Source of the DNA: Chloroflexota bacterium
GTDB taxonomy: Bacteria > Chloroflexota > Dehalococcoidia > Dehalococcoidales > JAUVZV01
NCBI GenBank assembly: GCA_030602375.1
Contig: JAUVZV010000006.1
Span: forward strand, 1-32,094
Length of the DNA stretch: 32,094 nucleotides
Reading direction: 5' to 3'
Within the stretch, counting starts at the first letter, position 1; each line of letters opens with the position of its first letter. Below are positions 22,912-31,997 of the stretch, in pieces. The translations under genes were made by a program, and so were the position numbers. The notes below the pieces were generated by a model. It was not told where the DNA came from. It worked only from the letters and a program-made list of their open reading frames with translations, and made no database searches.

Positions 22912-23702
22912 GAGAGTTCTTCCGACATCCAGCCGAGGAAGCGCTCAACATCAGCTACTCCATTTAAGGTTAGATCTGCTTCTTTGGTTAGGTCTTGAGG
23001 CATTTCCTTGCTGATGACGCCTATAGCCAAACCCTGAAAATCACTTTGCGGGGTGTGGATAGCTTTGAAGGCGTCAATATCAGTGTGGTCATCCCCTATG
23101 TAAATACCACCCTCCAGGTTATAGCTTTTTATCAGCTTGAGTGTGGCCGTACCCTTGTTTACCCCTATATCGGGTAGAAGGTTTATTACCATCTTACCTT
23201 CCATAATCTGCAAGCTTCTTGCCTGAGGTAAGCTCTTCACTGCGGTTAGGATTCTCTTCATCACTGACTCGGGTTCCAGGCAAAGGCGGTAGTGAATGGA
23301 AGCTGTGATTCCCTTGTCCTCAATAATAATCCCCTCACCCGAGAGGCTTGGGGTTAGCTCTTTGAGAACGGTTTTGATAACTTGAGAATAGTCCTTGGTA
23401 TTTTGGGCAAGTTCGTAGTCCCCTTCACCCAATCGTTCTAGACCGTGATTACCAAGGTAGACCATGCCGTCAATTCCTATCATCTCTTTTATTTGAGTTG
23501 CCGGCCGGCCTGAGATAGCAGCTATCAAGGTTAGCTTGCGGCAGAGGATAGTAAGATAATGACGGCACTTCGGGGAAACAGTAGCCTCATCAGGACTAGA
23601 AGTTGTCCTGCTTATGGTGCCATCAACATCAGTGATAAGTCCAAAGCGGGGCTTTTTCAGGACTTCTCTAATTAAATCCAACTTACCAAAAACGTATACC
23701 AC
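22908..23702 (-). CDS. otsB: Trehalose-6-phosphate phosphatase-like HAD phosphatase
   Basis: The 264-aa HAD-IIB protein has motif I D25-V-D27-G (DVDGTIS), AAISGRPATQIKEMIG, and motif III/IV IYIGDDHTDIDAFKAI. It removes phosphate from trehalose 6-phosphate made by the GT20 enzyme. The two genes converge, sharing four bases at their stops (22908-22911), instead of forming an operon. The GTG start at 23702 has no good ribosome site, so the N-terminus is uncertain. It is divergent from the ROK kinase gene. Confidence 0.85.
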   Translation of the reverse strand: MVYVFGKLDLIREVLKKPRFGLITDVDGTISRTTSSPDEATVSPKCRHYLTILCRKLTLIAAISGRPATQIKEMIGIDGMVYLGNHGLERLGEGDYELAQNTKDYSQVIKTVLKELTPSLSGEGIIIEDKGITASIHYRLCLEPESVMKRILTAVKSLPQARSLQIMEGKMVINLLPDIGVNKGTATLKLIKSYNLEGGIYIGDDHTDIDAFKAIHTPQSDFQGLAIGVISKEMPQDLTKEADLTLNGVADVERFLGWMSEELS

Positions 23703-23788
23703 CGCTTAAGTAATCTAGCAGGTAGCCTCCTCTTCGTCAACCTCAGGCTCGACAAATAAATTAAGATAGGTTAAAGTGGTATTTTAGA

Positions 23789-24802
23789 ATGGGCAAGGTT
23801 GACAAGCCAGACCTTCCGGTTTTAGCCATAGACCTGGGCGGAACCAAGATAATTGCTGCCATTATCTCAAGTAACGTTGAGATTCTAGCCAGAGACTATC
23901 ACTTAACTTTAGCTTCCAAGGGACCGCAAGCGGTAATTGACCGGGTAATTGCTTGCATAGACCAGCTCCTCGGTAAAAACAACGTCGAGCTATCTCAAAT
24001 AAGTAGTATCAGCATTGCCGCCGCCGGGGCTGTAGATTCAAGTAGGGGGCTGGTAACCTCTTCACCACACCTGCCCGGTTTTGATGATGTTCCCTTGAGG
24101 GATATTGTTAAGGAGAAATGTGGAGTTAATACCTTCCTCTTAAACGATGCTAGTGCCGCTGCCCTGGGAGAACATAGATTTGGGGCCGGGAAGGGGGTAA
24201 AAAACCTCATTTACCTTACGGTGAGCACTGGCATTGGCGGGGGCATTATCATTGATAGAAGGTTATACCTTGGCCTATCTGGTACCGCCGGAGAGGTAGG
24301 GCACATGACCATTGAGGTTAATGGCCCGGGCTGCAGCTGTGGCAGTAAGGGTTGCTGGGAGCAACTGGCTTCAGGCACTGCTTTGGCTCGGGAAGCAGTA
24401 AGGCGTATCAGGCAGGGGGAGGTTTCTTCTCTAACTGAGATGGTGAGGGGTAAGCTTCGGAATATCACTGCTGAGAAGGTGTCAGTGGCTGCTCAGGGTG
24501 GGGACCCTCTAGCACTGGAGGCTATCTCTGAAGTAGCCTATTATCTGGGGGTGGGGCTGGCAAATCTGGTTAATATCTTTAATCCAGAAATGATTATTAT
24601 CGGTGGCGGGATGGCCAAGATGGGGGAGCTACTGCTTAAGCCAGCAAGAGAGGTAGTGCTTAAGCGGGCTTTTAGGCTACCGGCTCAGGCGGTGAATATC
24701 GTCCCATCACAGCTTGGGGACGATGCTGGGGTAATTGGGGCGGCTGTCTTTGCCCTCAAAGACCTTGAGAGTAAGCTAGAGCTTTCAGATTATCTGCAGT
24801 AA
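23789..24802 (+). CDS. ROK-family sugar kinase (glucokinase-like)
   Basis: The 337-aa protein has the ROK features: LAIDLGGTKIIAA (phosphate-1), GTGGGI-like STGIGGGIIID, and the zinc-binding GCSCGSKGCWEQLASG near the middle, followed by NPEMIIIGGGM. It lacks the N-terminal winged helix of ROK repressors, so it is an enzyme, most likely glucokinase making glucose 6-phosphate. That would supply the acceptor for the trehalose genes next door. No clear ribosome site precedes ATG 23789. Confidence 0.87.
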   Translation: MGKVDKPDLPVLAIDLGGTKIIAAIISSNVEILARDYHLTLASKGPQAVIDRVIACIDQLLGKNNVELSQISSISIAAAGAVDSSRGLVTSSPHLPGFDDVPLRDIVKEKCGVNTFLLNDASAAALGEHRFGAGKGVKNLIYLTVSTGIGGGIIIDRRLYLGLSGTAGEVGHMTIEVNGPGCSCGSKGCWEQLASGTALAREAVRRIRQGEVSSLTEMVRGKLRNITAEKVSVAAQGGDPLALEAISEVAYYLGVGLANLVNIFNPEMIIIGGGMAKMGELLLKPAREVVLKRAFRLPAQAVNIVPSQLGDDAGVIGAAVFALKDLESKLELSDYLQ

Positions 24803-24836
24803 CTACCTTGAGTTTCAAACTTGACATAACTTTTCA

Positions 24837-24865
24837 TTGACAGCCTTTAGGTCTTAAACTAAAAT
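24837..24865 (+). promoter_or_regulatory. Promoter of alaS
   Basis: TTGACA (24837-24842) and TAAAAT (24860-24865) are 17 bases apart, about 49 bases before the alaS GTG. A second TTGACA lies at 24821-24826. No T-box or riboswitch fold is seen in the leader. Confidence 0.65.
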
Positions 24866-24913
24866 CGTATATAACTATCTTTCTTTATTCCTAACTATTG
24901 GAGGGTAGCTTTA

Positions 24914-27556
24914 GTGACCAGTGATGAACTTCGAGCCTCATTTTTAGACTTCTTTAAAGAGAAGGGACACAAGATTATTCCCAGCTCTTCACTCATACCC
25001 CAGGGTGACCCCACATTGCTCCTGACTACTGCCGGAATGGTACAGATTAAGCCTTACTTCTTAAAAGAGGCAGTACCGCCGGCGCCACGCCTGGCGTCTT
25101 GTCAGAAGTGTTTCCGCACCACTGATATTGAATCGGTAGGTAATGCTACCCATCTTACCTTCTTTGAGATGCTGGGTAACTTTAGTGTTGGTGATTACTT
25201 TAAGCAAGAGGCTATTGCGTGGGCATGGGAGTTTGTTACCCGGCGCTTAAAACTGCCCCCGCAGCGTTTGTGGATAACTATCTTTGTTGACGATGAGGAG
25301 GCTTTTAACTTCTGGCGGGAACTGGGCATTTCGGAACAGAAAATACTCAGGTCTGGTGAGAAGGACAACTTCTGGGGACCAGCCGGAAGTTCTGGACCCT
25401 GTGGACCATGTAGTGAAATTCACTATGACTTCGGGGAAGGGGTTGGCTGCATGAGGGCTTCCTGCGGTCCGAATTGTGATTGCGGTCGCTTTTCCGAGAT
25501 TTGGAACCTGGTATTTACCCAGTACAATCAAGACGAACAAGGGAATCGCACCCTTCTGCCCAGCCCTAACATTGACACCGGTATGGGGCTGGAAAGGACA
25601 GCGGCGGTGGTGCAGGGTAAGACCTCGCTTTATGAGACTGACCTCTTTGTGCCACTAATTAAGCGGATAACCGAGCTATCCAGGAAGAAATACGGCTCCG
25701 GTGAGGAAACTGATAATGCGATGCGGATTGTTGTTGAGCATGCCCGGGGGATTACCTTCCTCATCGCTGATGGGGTAATCCCCTCAAACGAGGGCCGGGG
25801 CTATGTGCTGCGTCGGCTACTGAGACGAACCGCACTTTTCGGCAGAAGATTGGGTATGGCTCAGCCATATCTTGCTGAAATGGCTAAGGCTACTATCAAG
25901 CTTATGGGGCATGTTTACCCTGAGATAGCAGAGAGGCAGGATTTCATCACCAAGGTGGTTGAACTTGAAGAGGAAAGATTTGGGGAGACGCTGAGTGTTG
26001 GCCTTGAATTACTGGATAGGACGATGGAAGAGGTAGCCAGTAAAAAGAAGGGGGTAATTTCCGGTAAAGAGGCATTTAAGCTCTACGATACCTTCGGATT
26101 TCCAGTAGAGCTAACCAAGGAGATTGTGGCTAAATCAGGCTTCTTGGTAGATTTAGAAGGTTTTGAGAAGGAGATGGAAAAGCAGCGTGAAAGGGCCCGG
26201 GCAGCACATAAATTTGATGTAACTTTGAAGGAATCAGCCCAGTTAGCTGACCAACTCGGTATTAAGGAAACCCCGTTTGTCGGCTCTAGAAGCCTGAAGC
26301 ACAAATCTGTTCTTATCAACCTCTTGGTTGATAGTAAGTCCGTAGAAGAAATAAAAGAGGGGCAGGAGGCGAGTCTCGTTTTAGAAACCACTCCTTTCTA
26401 TGGGGAAACGGGAGGACAGGTGGGGGACACTGGCCAGATACGGGGCAGGAGCGGGCGCTTTTCAGTGACCAATACAGTTCGTGTTCCACCTAATATTACA
26501 GTTCATCAGGGTTATATGAGCCAGGGCGGTCTGGCTTTAGGTGATAGGGTTGAGGCTGCGGTGGATGAAGAGAGGCGGCTTGATATTGCCAGAAATCACA
26601 CCGCCACCCATTTGCTTCAGTTTGCCCTGCGCCAGGTTCTAGGTAAGCATGTTGAGCAGCGGGGCTCACTGGTAGCCCCGGAGCGCTTTCGGTTTGACTT
26701 TTCTCACCTTGAGGCGCTGGAGGCTGAGGAAATGGAGCGGGTGCAGCACCTTGTCAACGAGAAAATCCGCCAGAACCTGCCGGTATATGCTGAAGAGCTT
26801 CCGTATAAAAAGGCGATTGAGGAAGGGGCGATTGCCCTGTTTGATGAGAAGTATGGCGATGTGGTTCGGGTGCTTAAGATAGGAAGACCTCCTATAAGCT
26901 TGGAGCTATGTGGTGGCACCCATGTTAGGGCTACCGGTGAGATAGGTCTCTTCCAGATTACCGCTGAGATGAGCATTGGTGCCGGGTTGCGCCGCATTGA
27001 GGCGATTTCCGGTAGGGGGGCTGAGGAATGGCTTAAAGAGCGTCTTTTGAGTTTGGAGGCTATTGCCCGGTCTTTGGGAACTACTACCGAAGAAGTTCAA
27101 GATAAGCTCAGTGACGTCGTCGCTGAACTTGATAAGGAGCGCCAGCAGACTCTAGCTCTGGAGAGAGAACTGGCTAAGAGGGAAGTCGAGTCGCTTTTAA
27201 CTCAGACAGAGGTAGTTAATGGAGTGAGGATATTGGTGGCTAGGGTGGCGTCTTCTCGGATGCAGATTTTGCGTGAGATGTCTGACCTGCTCAGGGATAA
27301 ACTTAAAAGTGCAGTGATAGTCCTGGGCACAATTTATGAAGATAAACCCGCTTTTATTGCTGCGGTGACCCCGGATTTGGTAGCTAAAGGTTACCATGCC
27401 GGGGAAATCATAAGGCAGGTGGCAAATGTTACCGGGGGTGGTGGCGGTGGTAAACCAGGCCTGGCTCAGGCTGGTGGTAAATACAAAGAAAAGCTTGATG
27501 AAGCCCTAAAGAGAGCCAAGAATCTTATTGAGTCTGGGAGGCTTAAAGACGCGTAG
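24914..27556 (+). CDS. alaS: Alanyl-tRNA synthetase
   Basis: The 880-aa protein is of full length for the family. The order is class II catalytic core (FLDFFKEKGHKIIPSSSLIP, FFEMLGNFSVGDYFK, DTGMGLERTAAVVQG), tRNA-binding region, editing domain with HTATHLLQ and the zinc Cys/His set in CGGTHVRATGEIG, then a coiled-coil and C-Ala domain ending VTGGGGGGKPGLAQAGG. Nothing is missing. GTG 24914 has GGAGGG nine bases ahead. The 3' end overlaps the open frame of the downstream ruvX gene, a conserved alaS-ruvX neighbourhood. Confidence 0.97.
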   Translation: MTSDELRASFLDFFKEKGHKIIPSSSLIPQGDPTLLLTTAGMVQIKPYFLKEAVPPAPRLASCQKCFRTTDIESVGNATHLTFFEMLGNFSVGDYFKQEAIAWAWEFVTRRLKLPPQRLWITIFVDDEEAFNFWRELGISEQKILRSGEKDNFWGPAGSSGPCGPCSEIHYDFGEGVGCMRASCGPNCDCGRFSEIWNLVFTQYNQDEQGNRTLLPSPNIDTGMGLERTAAVVQGKTSLYETDLFVPLIKRITELSRKKYGSGEETDNAMRIVVEHARGITFLIADGVIPSNEGRGYVLRRLLRRTALFGRRLGMAQPYLAEMAKATIKLMGHVYPEIAERQDFITKVVELEEERFGETLSVGLELLDRTMEEVASKKKGVISGKEAFKLYDTFGFPVELTKEIVAKSGFLVDLEGFEKEMEKQRERARAAHKFDVTLKESAQLADQLGIKETPFVGSRSLKHKSVLINLLVDSKSVEEIKEGQEASLVLETTPFYGETGGQVGDTGQIRGRSGRFSVTNTVRVPPNITVHQGYMSQGGLALGDRVEAAVDEERRLDIARNHTATHLLQFALRQVLGKHVEQRGSLVAPERFRFDFSHLEALEAEEMERVQHLVNEKIRQNLPVYAEELPYKKAIEEGAIALFDEKYGDVVRVLKIGRPPISLELCGGTHVRATGEIGLFQITAEMSIGAGLRRIEAISGRGAEEWLKERLLSLEAIARSLGTTTEEVQDKLSDVVAELDKERQQTLALERELAKREVESLLTQTEVVNGVRILVARVASSRMQILREMSDLLRDKLKSAVIVLGTIYEDKPAFIAAVTPDLVAKGYHAGEIIRQVANVTGGGGGGKPGLAQAGGKYKEKLDEALKRAKNLIESGRLKDA

Positions 27557-27956
27557 TTTGGGTCTTGATGTTGGTGATAAGAGGATTGGGGTCGCTTTAA
27601 GCGACCCTGAGGGAATACTGGCTAGCCCCTTTACTATCATTAACCGCCAGGATGAGAGCCTGGATATAGAGGCTATTGCGGGTATTATTAGCCAGCACCA
27701 GGTTAAGCAAGTTATCGTTGGGCTACCGCGCTCTATGGATGGTAGCCTGGGTAAGCAGGCGGAAAAGGTAAAAGCCTTCACCGAGAAGCTATCAAGCCGC
27801 ATTCATCTTCCAGTTGAATTTAGGGACGAGCGCCTGACAACAATATTAGCAAAGTACCTGATTCGGGAAACTGGCAGAAGGGCTAAGCGAAAAGTTCAAG
27901 ATGATGCCATAGCGGCAGCGCTTATTCTGCAAAGCTATTTGGATGAAGAGCGCTAG
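27528..27956 (+). CDS. ruvX: RuvX/YqgF Holliday junction resolvase-like protein
   Basis: The protein, of up to 142 aa, has the RNase H-like YqgF fold: LGLDVGDKRIGVALSD (first Asp), VIVGLPRSMDGSLG, then FRDERLTTI and DDAIAAALILQSYL carrying the later acidic residues. It is involved in pre-16S rRNA processing and/or Holliday junction resolution in the family. The start is not clear. TTG 27528 overlaps alaS by 29 bases and lacks a ribosome site, while GGGAGG at 27536-27541 points to ACG 27549 or TTG 27558. It forms an operon with alaS. Confidence 0.9.
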   Translation: MSLGGLKTRSLGLDVGDKRIGVALSDPEGILASPFTIINRQDESLDIEAIAGIISQHQVKQVIVGLPRSMDGSLGKQAEKVKAFTEKLSSRIHLPVEFRDERLTTILAKYLIRETGRRAKRKVQDDAIAAALILQSYLDEER

Positions 27957-28094
27957 ATGGGGTTGTCTTAAACCTTCTGCTAGACCTCTAGTTTGTCAAG
28001 GCATTTGACGTGGTTAGCTGATTCTTTAGGTTACTTAGAGGTTATTTAAGAGACTTGGTCTAATTTAAGCCTGCCTCAAAGGAGGACTGGTTAA

Positions 28095-28949
28095 ATTTAT
28101 CAGACAGTTAGGAACTATATTGAGGTATTAAACCCCCGCCCAAGCGGTCTTTTGACCTTTATTGGTGTGGGTGCAGCTATTGTAGCTTCAGGTGGATACC
28201 CCTCTTTAAGTAGGCTCTTTCTGATACTTGTAACGATTTTGCTTGCCAGTGCTGGGGCTAACGGACTGACCAATTATTTAGACCGTGATATTGATGCCCG
28301 GATGGAGCGGACAAAACACCGTGCTCTACCATCAGGGCGAATAAGACCACCAGAGAAGGTATTGCCTTTGACGGTAGCTCTGGTCATTATCGGCCTGGGC
28401 CTAGCCTGGCATCTTCATCCGCTTGTCTTTGTGGTCGACCTTATTGGTACCATAGCGGCTGTAGTTTTCAGAAAAAGGGCAACCTGTGTTTTCCCGCAAG
28501 GGGCTATTTCCAGTTGTACCCCGGTTCTAATGGGGTGGCTTTCATTTGAGGCTACTTTTAGCTGGGAAATAGTGCTCCTCTGCCTTCTTATCGCCTTGTG
28601 GCTGCCGCTTCATGTCTGGAGCATCATGGTGGCAAACCGCCAGGATTACCTTAATGCCGGGATTAGTTACTTCCCGGTAAACTGGGAGGTAAAAAAATCA
28701 GTCAGGGTGTTTCCGGTATTCTCGGTAGGGCTTTATATTACCTCCATTGCCCTCTATTTTGTGGGCGGCTTTTCCTGGCTTTACCTTATAGCAGCCAATT
28801 TACTCGGTATTACCATGGTCTATGCCAGCTTGCGCTTAGTTCTATCCAGTGCCTCTCGGGATGCCTGGAGGCTCTATAAGCTATCTGCCTTCCCCTATTT
28901 GGGTCTGCTTTTTCTTTTCCTGTGTCTGGATATCTGGCTTTTGTGGTAG
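28095..28949 (+). CDS. UbiA-family prenyltransferase, CtaB (heme O synthase)-like
   Basis: The membrane protein, of about 284 aa, has UbiA motif 1 as N-YLDRDIDARMERTKHRALPSG and motif 2 as NRQDYLNAGISYFPV, the layout of protoheme IX farnesyltransferase, with eight or nine helices. It should attach a prenyl chain to heme or another aromatic acceptor. Family-like sequence (NYIEVLNPRPSGLLTFIG) extends 19 codons before the first usual start (TTG 28152). The only start-like codon in the extension with a ribosome site is ATT 28095, nine bases after GGAGG; an upstream TAA at 28092 closes the frame. No cytochrome oxidase gene is nearby. Confidence 0.78.
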   Translation: MYQTVRNYIEVLNPRPSGLLTFIGVGAAIVASGGYPSLSRLFLILVTILLASAGANGLTNYLDRDIDARMERTKHRALPSGRIRPPEKVLPLTVALVIIGLGLAWHLHPLVFVVDLIGTIAAVVFRKRATCVFPQGAISSCTPVLMGWLSFEATFSWEIVLLCLLIALWLPLHVWSIMVANRQDYLNAGISYFPVNWEVKKSVRVFPVFSVGLYITSIALYFVGGFSWLYLIAANLLGITMVYASLRLVLSSASRDAWRLYKLSAFPYLGLLFLFLCLDIWLLW

Positions 28950-28978
28950 TATTCTGTCGGTGATGCCGAAGGCTTTTT

Positions 28979-30157
28979 ATGATGAACCACTTCCATTTAA
29001 TAAAAACCTGCTCTGATAGTTTAGCCCGCGCCGGGGAGCTCAAGACACCGCATGGCTCGGTTGAGACACCGGTATTTGTGCCGGTAGGAAGCCAGGGGGC
29101 AGTCAAGACACTCACCCCCCAGGAGCTTAAGGCTTTAGGTATAGGGATGATACTGGCTAATACCTATCATCTCTATTTAAGGCCGGGTATTGAGGTAATT
29201 GAAAGGATGGGGGGGTTACATCAGTTTATGGGCTGGGATGGGGCAATTCTCAGCGATAGTGGTGGCTATCAGATATTTAGCCTGGCACCACTACGTAAGG
29301 TCAGTGATGAGGGGGTTACCTTCCGTTCCCATATTGACGGTAGCCAGCATTTCTTTACCCCAGAGCTGGCGATTAAGGTTCAGCAGGCTATTAGAGCCGA
29401 TATCATTATGACCCTGGATGAGGTCCCAGCCCATGATGATAGCTTAGAAAAGGTGCGGCAGGCAATGGAGAGGACGCAGCGCTGGGCAGAGAGGTGTAAG
29501 CGGGCTCATGAGCGTGGTGACCAGATGCTATACGCCATTGTGCAGGGCGGGCTTTTCCCTCAGCTGCGGCGAAAATCGGCTGAATACCTTACCTCTTTAG
29601 GCTTTGCTGGCTATGCTATTGGCGGCTTGAGTCTGGGGGAAGCCAAAAAGGTGACCTTAGCCATGATTGAGGAAACGGTAACTTTTTTGCCGCAGGATAA
29701 GCCACGCTACCTGATGGGGGTTGGTTCCCCGGAGGATTTATTAGAGGGTATCGCCAGGGGGTGTGACTTGTTTGACAGTGCTCTGCCGACTCGTGTTGCC
29801 CGAAACGGTGCCCTCTTTACCTTAAAGGGTCGGCGCAATATTCATCATAGTGCCTTCAAGCAGGCAAAGGGGCCAATCGAGGCTGATTGCAGTTGCTATA
29901 CCTGCCGCACCTTCTCGGCGGCTTATCTGCACCACCTGTTTAACTCAAATGAACTCTTAGCCTACAGGTTAGCTACGATTCATAATCTAAATTTCATTGG
30001 CAGCCTAGTAAGCAAAGCCAGAACTGCCATCCTTAATGGTACTTTTAACTCTTTTAAAGATAGTTTCCGGCTAAACTATAGGACTACCGACGAAGAGATA
30101 AGGCTTGAGCAGAAGCATAAGTGGCTAAAGTCGCGCCGTTTAAGGAATAAAGAGTAG
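28979..30157 (+). CDS. tgt: tRNA-guanine transglycosylase
   Basis: The 392-aa TIM-barrel enzyme has the catalytic Asp region LSDSGGYQIFSL, IMTLDEVPAHDD, YAIVQGG, GGLSLGE, and the zinc set C-S-C-Y-T-C...H in CSCYTCRTFSAAYLHHLF. It exchanges G34 for preQ1 in tRNAs for Asn, Asp, His and Tyr. The gene starts at ATG 28979 (or the next ATG), 30 bases after the UbiA gene. The stop lies 4 bases from the convergent flavoprotein gene. The QueG-like protein elsewhere in the window is not the canonical next enzyme. Confidence 0.95.
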   Translation: MMNHFHLIKTCSDSLARAGELKTPHGSVETPVFVPVGSQGAVKTLTPQELKALGIGMILANTYHLYLRPGIEVIERMGGLHQFMGWDGAILSDSGGYQIFSLAPLRKVSDEGVTFRSHIDGSQHFFTPELAIKVQQAIRADIIMTLDEVPAHDDSLEKVRQAMERTQRWAERCKRAHERGDQMLYAIVQGGLFPQLRRKSAEYLTSLGFAGYAIGGLSLGEAKKVTLAMIEETVTFLPQDKPRYLMGVGSPEDLLEGIARGCDLFDSALPTRVARNGALFTLKGRRNIHHSAFKQAKGPIEADCSCYTCRTFSAAYLHHLFNSNELLAYRLATIHNLNFIGSLVSKARTAILNGTFNSFKDSFRLNYRTTDEEIRLEQKHKWLKSRRLRNKE

Positions 30158-30161
30158 CTTC

Positions 30162-31226
30162 TTATGCCTTGGCTTGCTCATTACGGATTGTCTTTACCCT
30201 TACCCCTTTAAGTACCTCTTCAGCTTCAGCAACGATACGCTCAATTAATTCAGCGCAGGTGGGTATGTCATCTATCCGGCCGCAGTCCTGCCCAGCAAGC
30301 ATAATCCCGTCCTCGTCACCACTAATTATTGCCCGCCTGAACTCAACCATTCCAACTGGGATTAAGGCAAGTCCACTTAAGCCGAGCTTCTGGGTTTTAC
30401 CCATTCTAAAGACACCGCGTACCAGCTCCCATAGTGAAAGCTTTAGTTCTCGTTTGAGCCTTAAGGCATTGGACAGCGATTCTATCAGCGGCAACCTTCG
30501 TTGGACGACACTTTCGGTTTTTTTGGTTTTTAGTGCCCGGGAAAGAAGCCCATCAAAGCGGTCGGAGAATATGGTATCTTCTACACCTGCCCTAAGTAGG
30601 AGCTGTTTGTAGTTTTGATGAAGGATGCACTCTTTAGTTAAAGCAAATCTGGTGCCCATGGAGATGCCGTCAGCACCAAGTATCAGGGCAGCAGCCAGAG
30701 TCCTGCCATCGCAGAAGCCACCGGCTCCAATAATAGGCACCTTTACTTGATTGGCAATAGTAGGTAAAAGTACCAGTGAACTGACGTTACCGGCGTGGGC
30801 GGCAGCTTCATAGCCGGTAACAATAATGGCGTCAGCACCATCTTGTTCAGAACGCTTGGCATGCCTCTCCAGTGCTACCGTAGCGATAACCTTGCCGCCA
30901 TACTGGTGGACGGCTTTGATAATCTCGGTAGCCTTGCCCAGGGCGTAATTTACTACCGGGACTTTTGCTTCAAGTATGGTATCTACTAAGTCTGTGGCAC
31001 CGGGGATTAAGAGGGTTATATTCACCCCGAAGGGTTTGTCAGTAAGTGACCTAACTTCTTTAATGGCTGCTTCGAGTCCCTCGGCGGTATAGGGGGAGCC
31101 ACCCAGGATGCCGAGTCCACCGGCATTGGAGACGGCGGCTGCAAGCTCGGGTGTGGTGACGTAGCTCATCCCCGCCAGAATAATGGGGTATTTTATGCCC
31201 AATAGCTCGGTTATCCTTGTTTCCAC
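30162..31226 (-). CDS. Nitronate monooxygenase-like FMN oxidoreductase
   Basis: The protein, of about 354 aa, has the NMO/FabK TIM-barrel: KYPIILAGMSYVTTPELAAAVSNAGGLGILGG at the start, the active-site His in VTGYEAAAHAGN, and the FMN phosphate loop IIGAGGFCDGRTLAAALILGADGISMGTRF. Members oxidise nitronates, or act as enoyl-ACP reductases in the FabK branch; the two cannot be separated here. The frame is open further upstream, but GTG 31226 is chosen because GGAGGAGG lies 6 bases ahead. It follows UPF0280 in the same direction with a 33-base gap. Confidence 0.85.
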   Translation of the reverse strand: METRITELLGIKYPIILAGMSYVTTPELAAAVSNAGGLGILGGSPYTAEGLEAAIKEVRSLTDKPFGVNITLLIPGATDLVDTILEAKVPVVNYALGKATEIIKAVHQYGGKVIATVALERHAKRSEQDGADAIIVTGYEAAAHAGNVSSLVLLPTIANQVKVPIIGAGGFCDGRTLAAALILGADGISMGTRFALTKECILHQNYKQLLLRAGVEDTIFSDRFDGLLSRALKTKKTESVVQRRLPLIESLSNALRLKRELKLSLWELVRGVFRMGKTQKLGLSGLALIPVGMVEFRRAIISGDEDGIMLAGQDCGRIDDIPTCAELIERIVAEAEEVLKGVRVKTIRNEQAKA

Positions 31227-31259
31227 TTCTAACCTCCTCCAAAACATCAATCAAGGTGG

Positions 31260-31994
31260 CTAGCCTTTGGCTGAAATCTGGCAGATTTTTACCTCTCCCC
31301 AGAGTCCCATCTTGTCAGCAATGATAATTACTGCACCCTTTAGTCCCCGAATTTCTTGGGCAAACTCAATACCACTCTGGATGTCAGAAGGCTCTTTAAT
31401 TAAGTTTCCGATGGCGGTGGCGGCAGCGTCAGCCAGAGTAGCCGATTTTGAAAGCGCTATCACCGCGTCAGCCTTCCCGTAACTTAGTGAGTGGCCTACT
31501 GTTCCCGAAGAGGTGCAGATGCCTAAGGGGGTATCTTTGGGGTTAATTTCCAGCCCAATTTTGCCGCTTAAGGGGGACGAGCCGGCATAAATGCCGATCA
31601 GCCTTTTTTTGAGGCTTTTAAGGTAAATATCGCCCCCGTTTTCAACAATTACCTCGGGTGAAAACTCCAGTAGTTCCTGAGCGACAAACTCGGCTATCGC
31701 CCCAGCTACCGAAGCCATGGGACCGATGCCAACTTTGGTCGTTGACTCTACCATTGCCTTTACCATGAGTGGCGCCTCGGGAGTTAAGGGGAATGGCTCA
31801 AGTGAGGTCAGAAAGGCAGGGTGTTTTGCAATGTATTCTTCTAAGATATTACGGTATTTTAATACCAGCTTGAGGGCTTTTCTTTTGAGGTCTTTTTTGG
31901 CGCGAATATATAAATCTGTCTCCTTGACGACTACATTAAACGGGACCAGGTCACTATCTTTAATCCAGTGGCGATAGGTTCTAGGCTGATACAT
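31260..31994 (-). CDS. UPF0280 (COG2122) ApbE-like protein
   Basis: The 244-aa protein matches UPF0280: MYQPRTYRHWIKDSDLVPFNV, VGIGPMASVAGAIAEFVAQ, VIVENGGDIYL, and GICTSSGTVGHSLSYGKADAVI. The fold is related to ApbE flavin transferase. COG2122 members in methanogens have been linked to sulfide assimilation and homocysteine formation. ATG 31994 lies 3 bases after the ferredoxin stop and uses GAGGT within that gene as ribosome site, so the two are coupled, which fits the pathway. Confidence 0.85.
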   Translation of the reverse strand: MYQPRTYRHWIKDSDLVPFNVVVKETDLYIRAKKDLKRKALKLVLKYRNILEEYIAKHPAFLTSLEPFPLTPEAPLMVKAMVESTTKVGIGPMASVAGAIAEFVAQELLEFSPEVIVENGGDIYLKSLKKRLIGIYAGSSPLSGKIGLEINPKDTPLGICTSSGTVGHSLSYGKADAVIALSKSATLADAAATAIGNLIKEPSDIQSGIEFAQEIRGLKGAVIIIADKMGLWGEVKICQISAKG

Positions 31995-31997
31995 TGA

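Noticed and set aside
27589-27607. Inverted repeat GGGTCGC-tttaa-GCGACCC at the start of ruvX
   Set aside because: Only a 7-bp coding hairpin with no T tract; not distinct enough to call a regulatory element.
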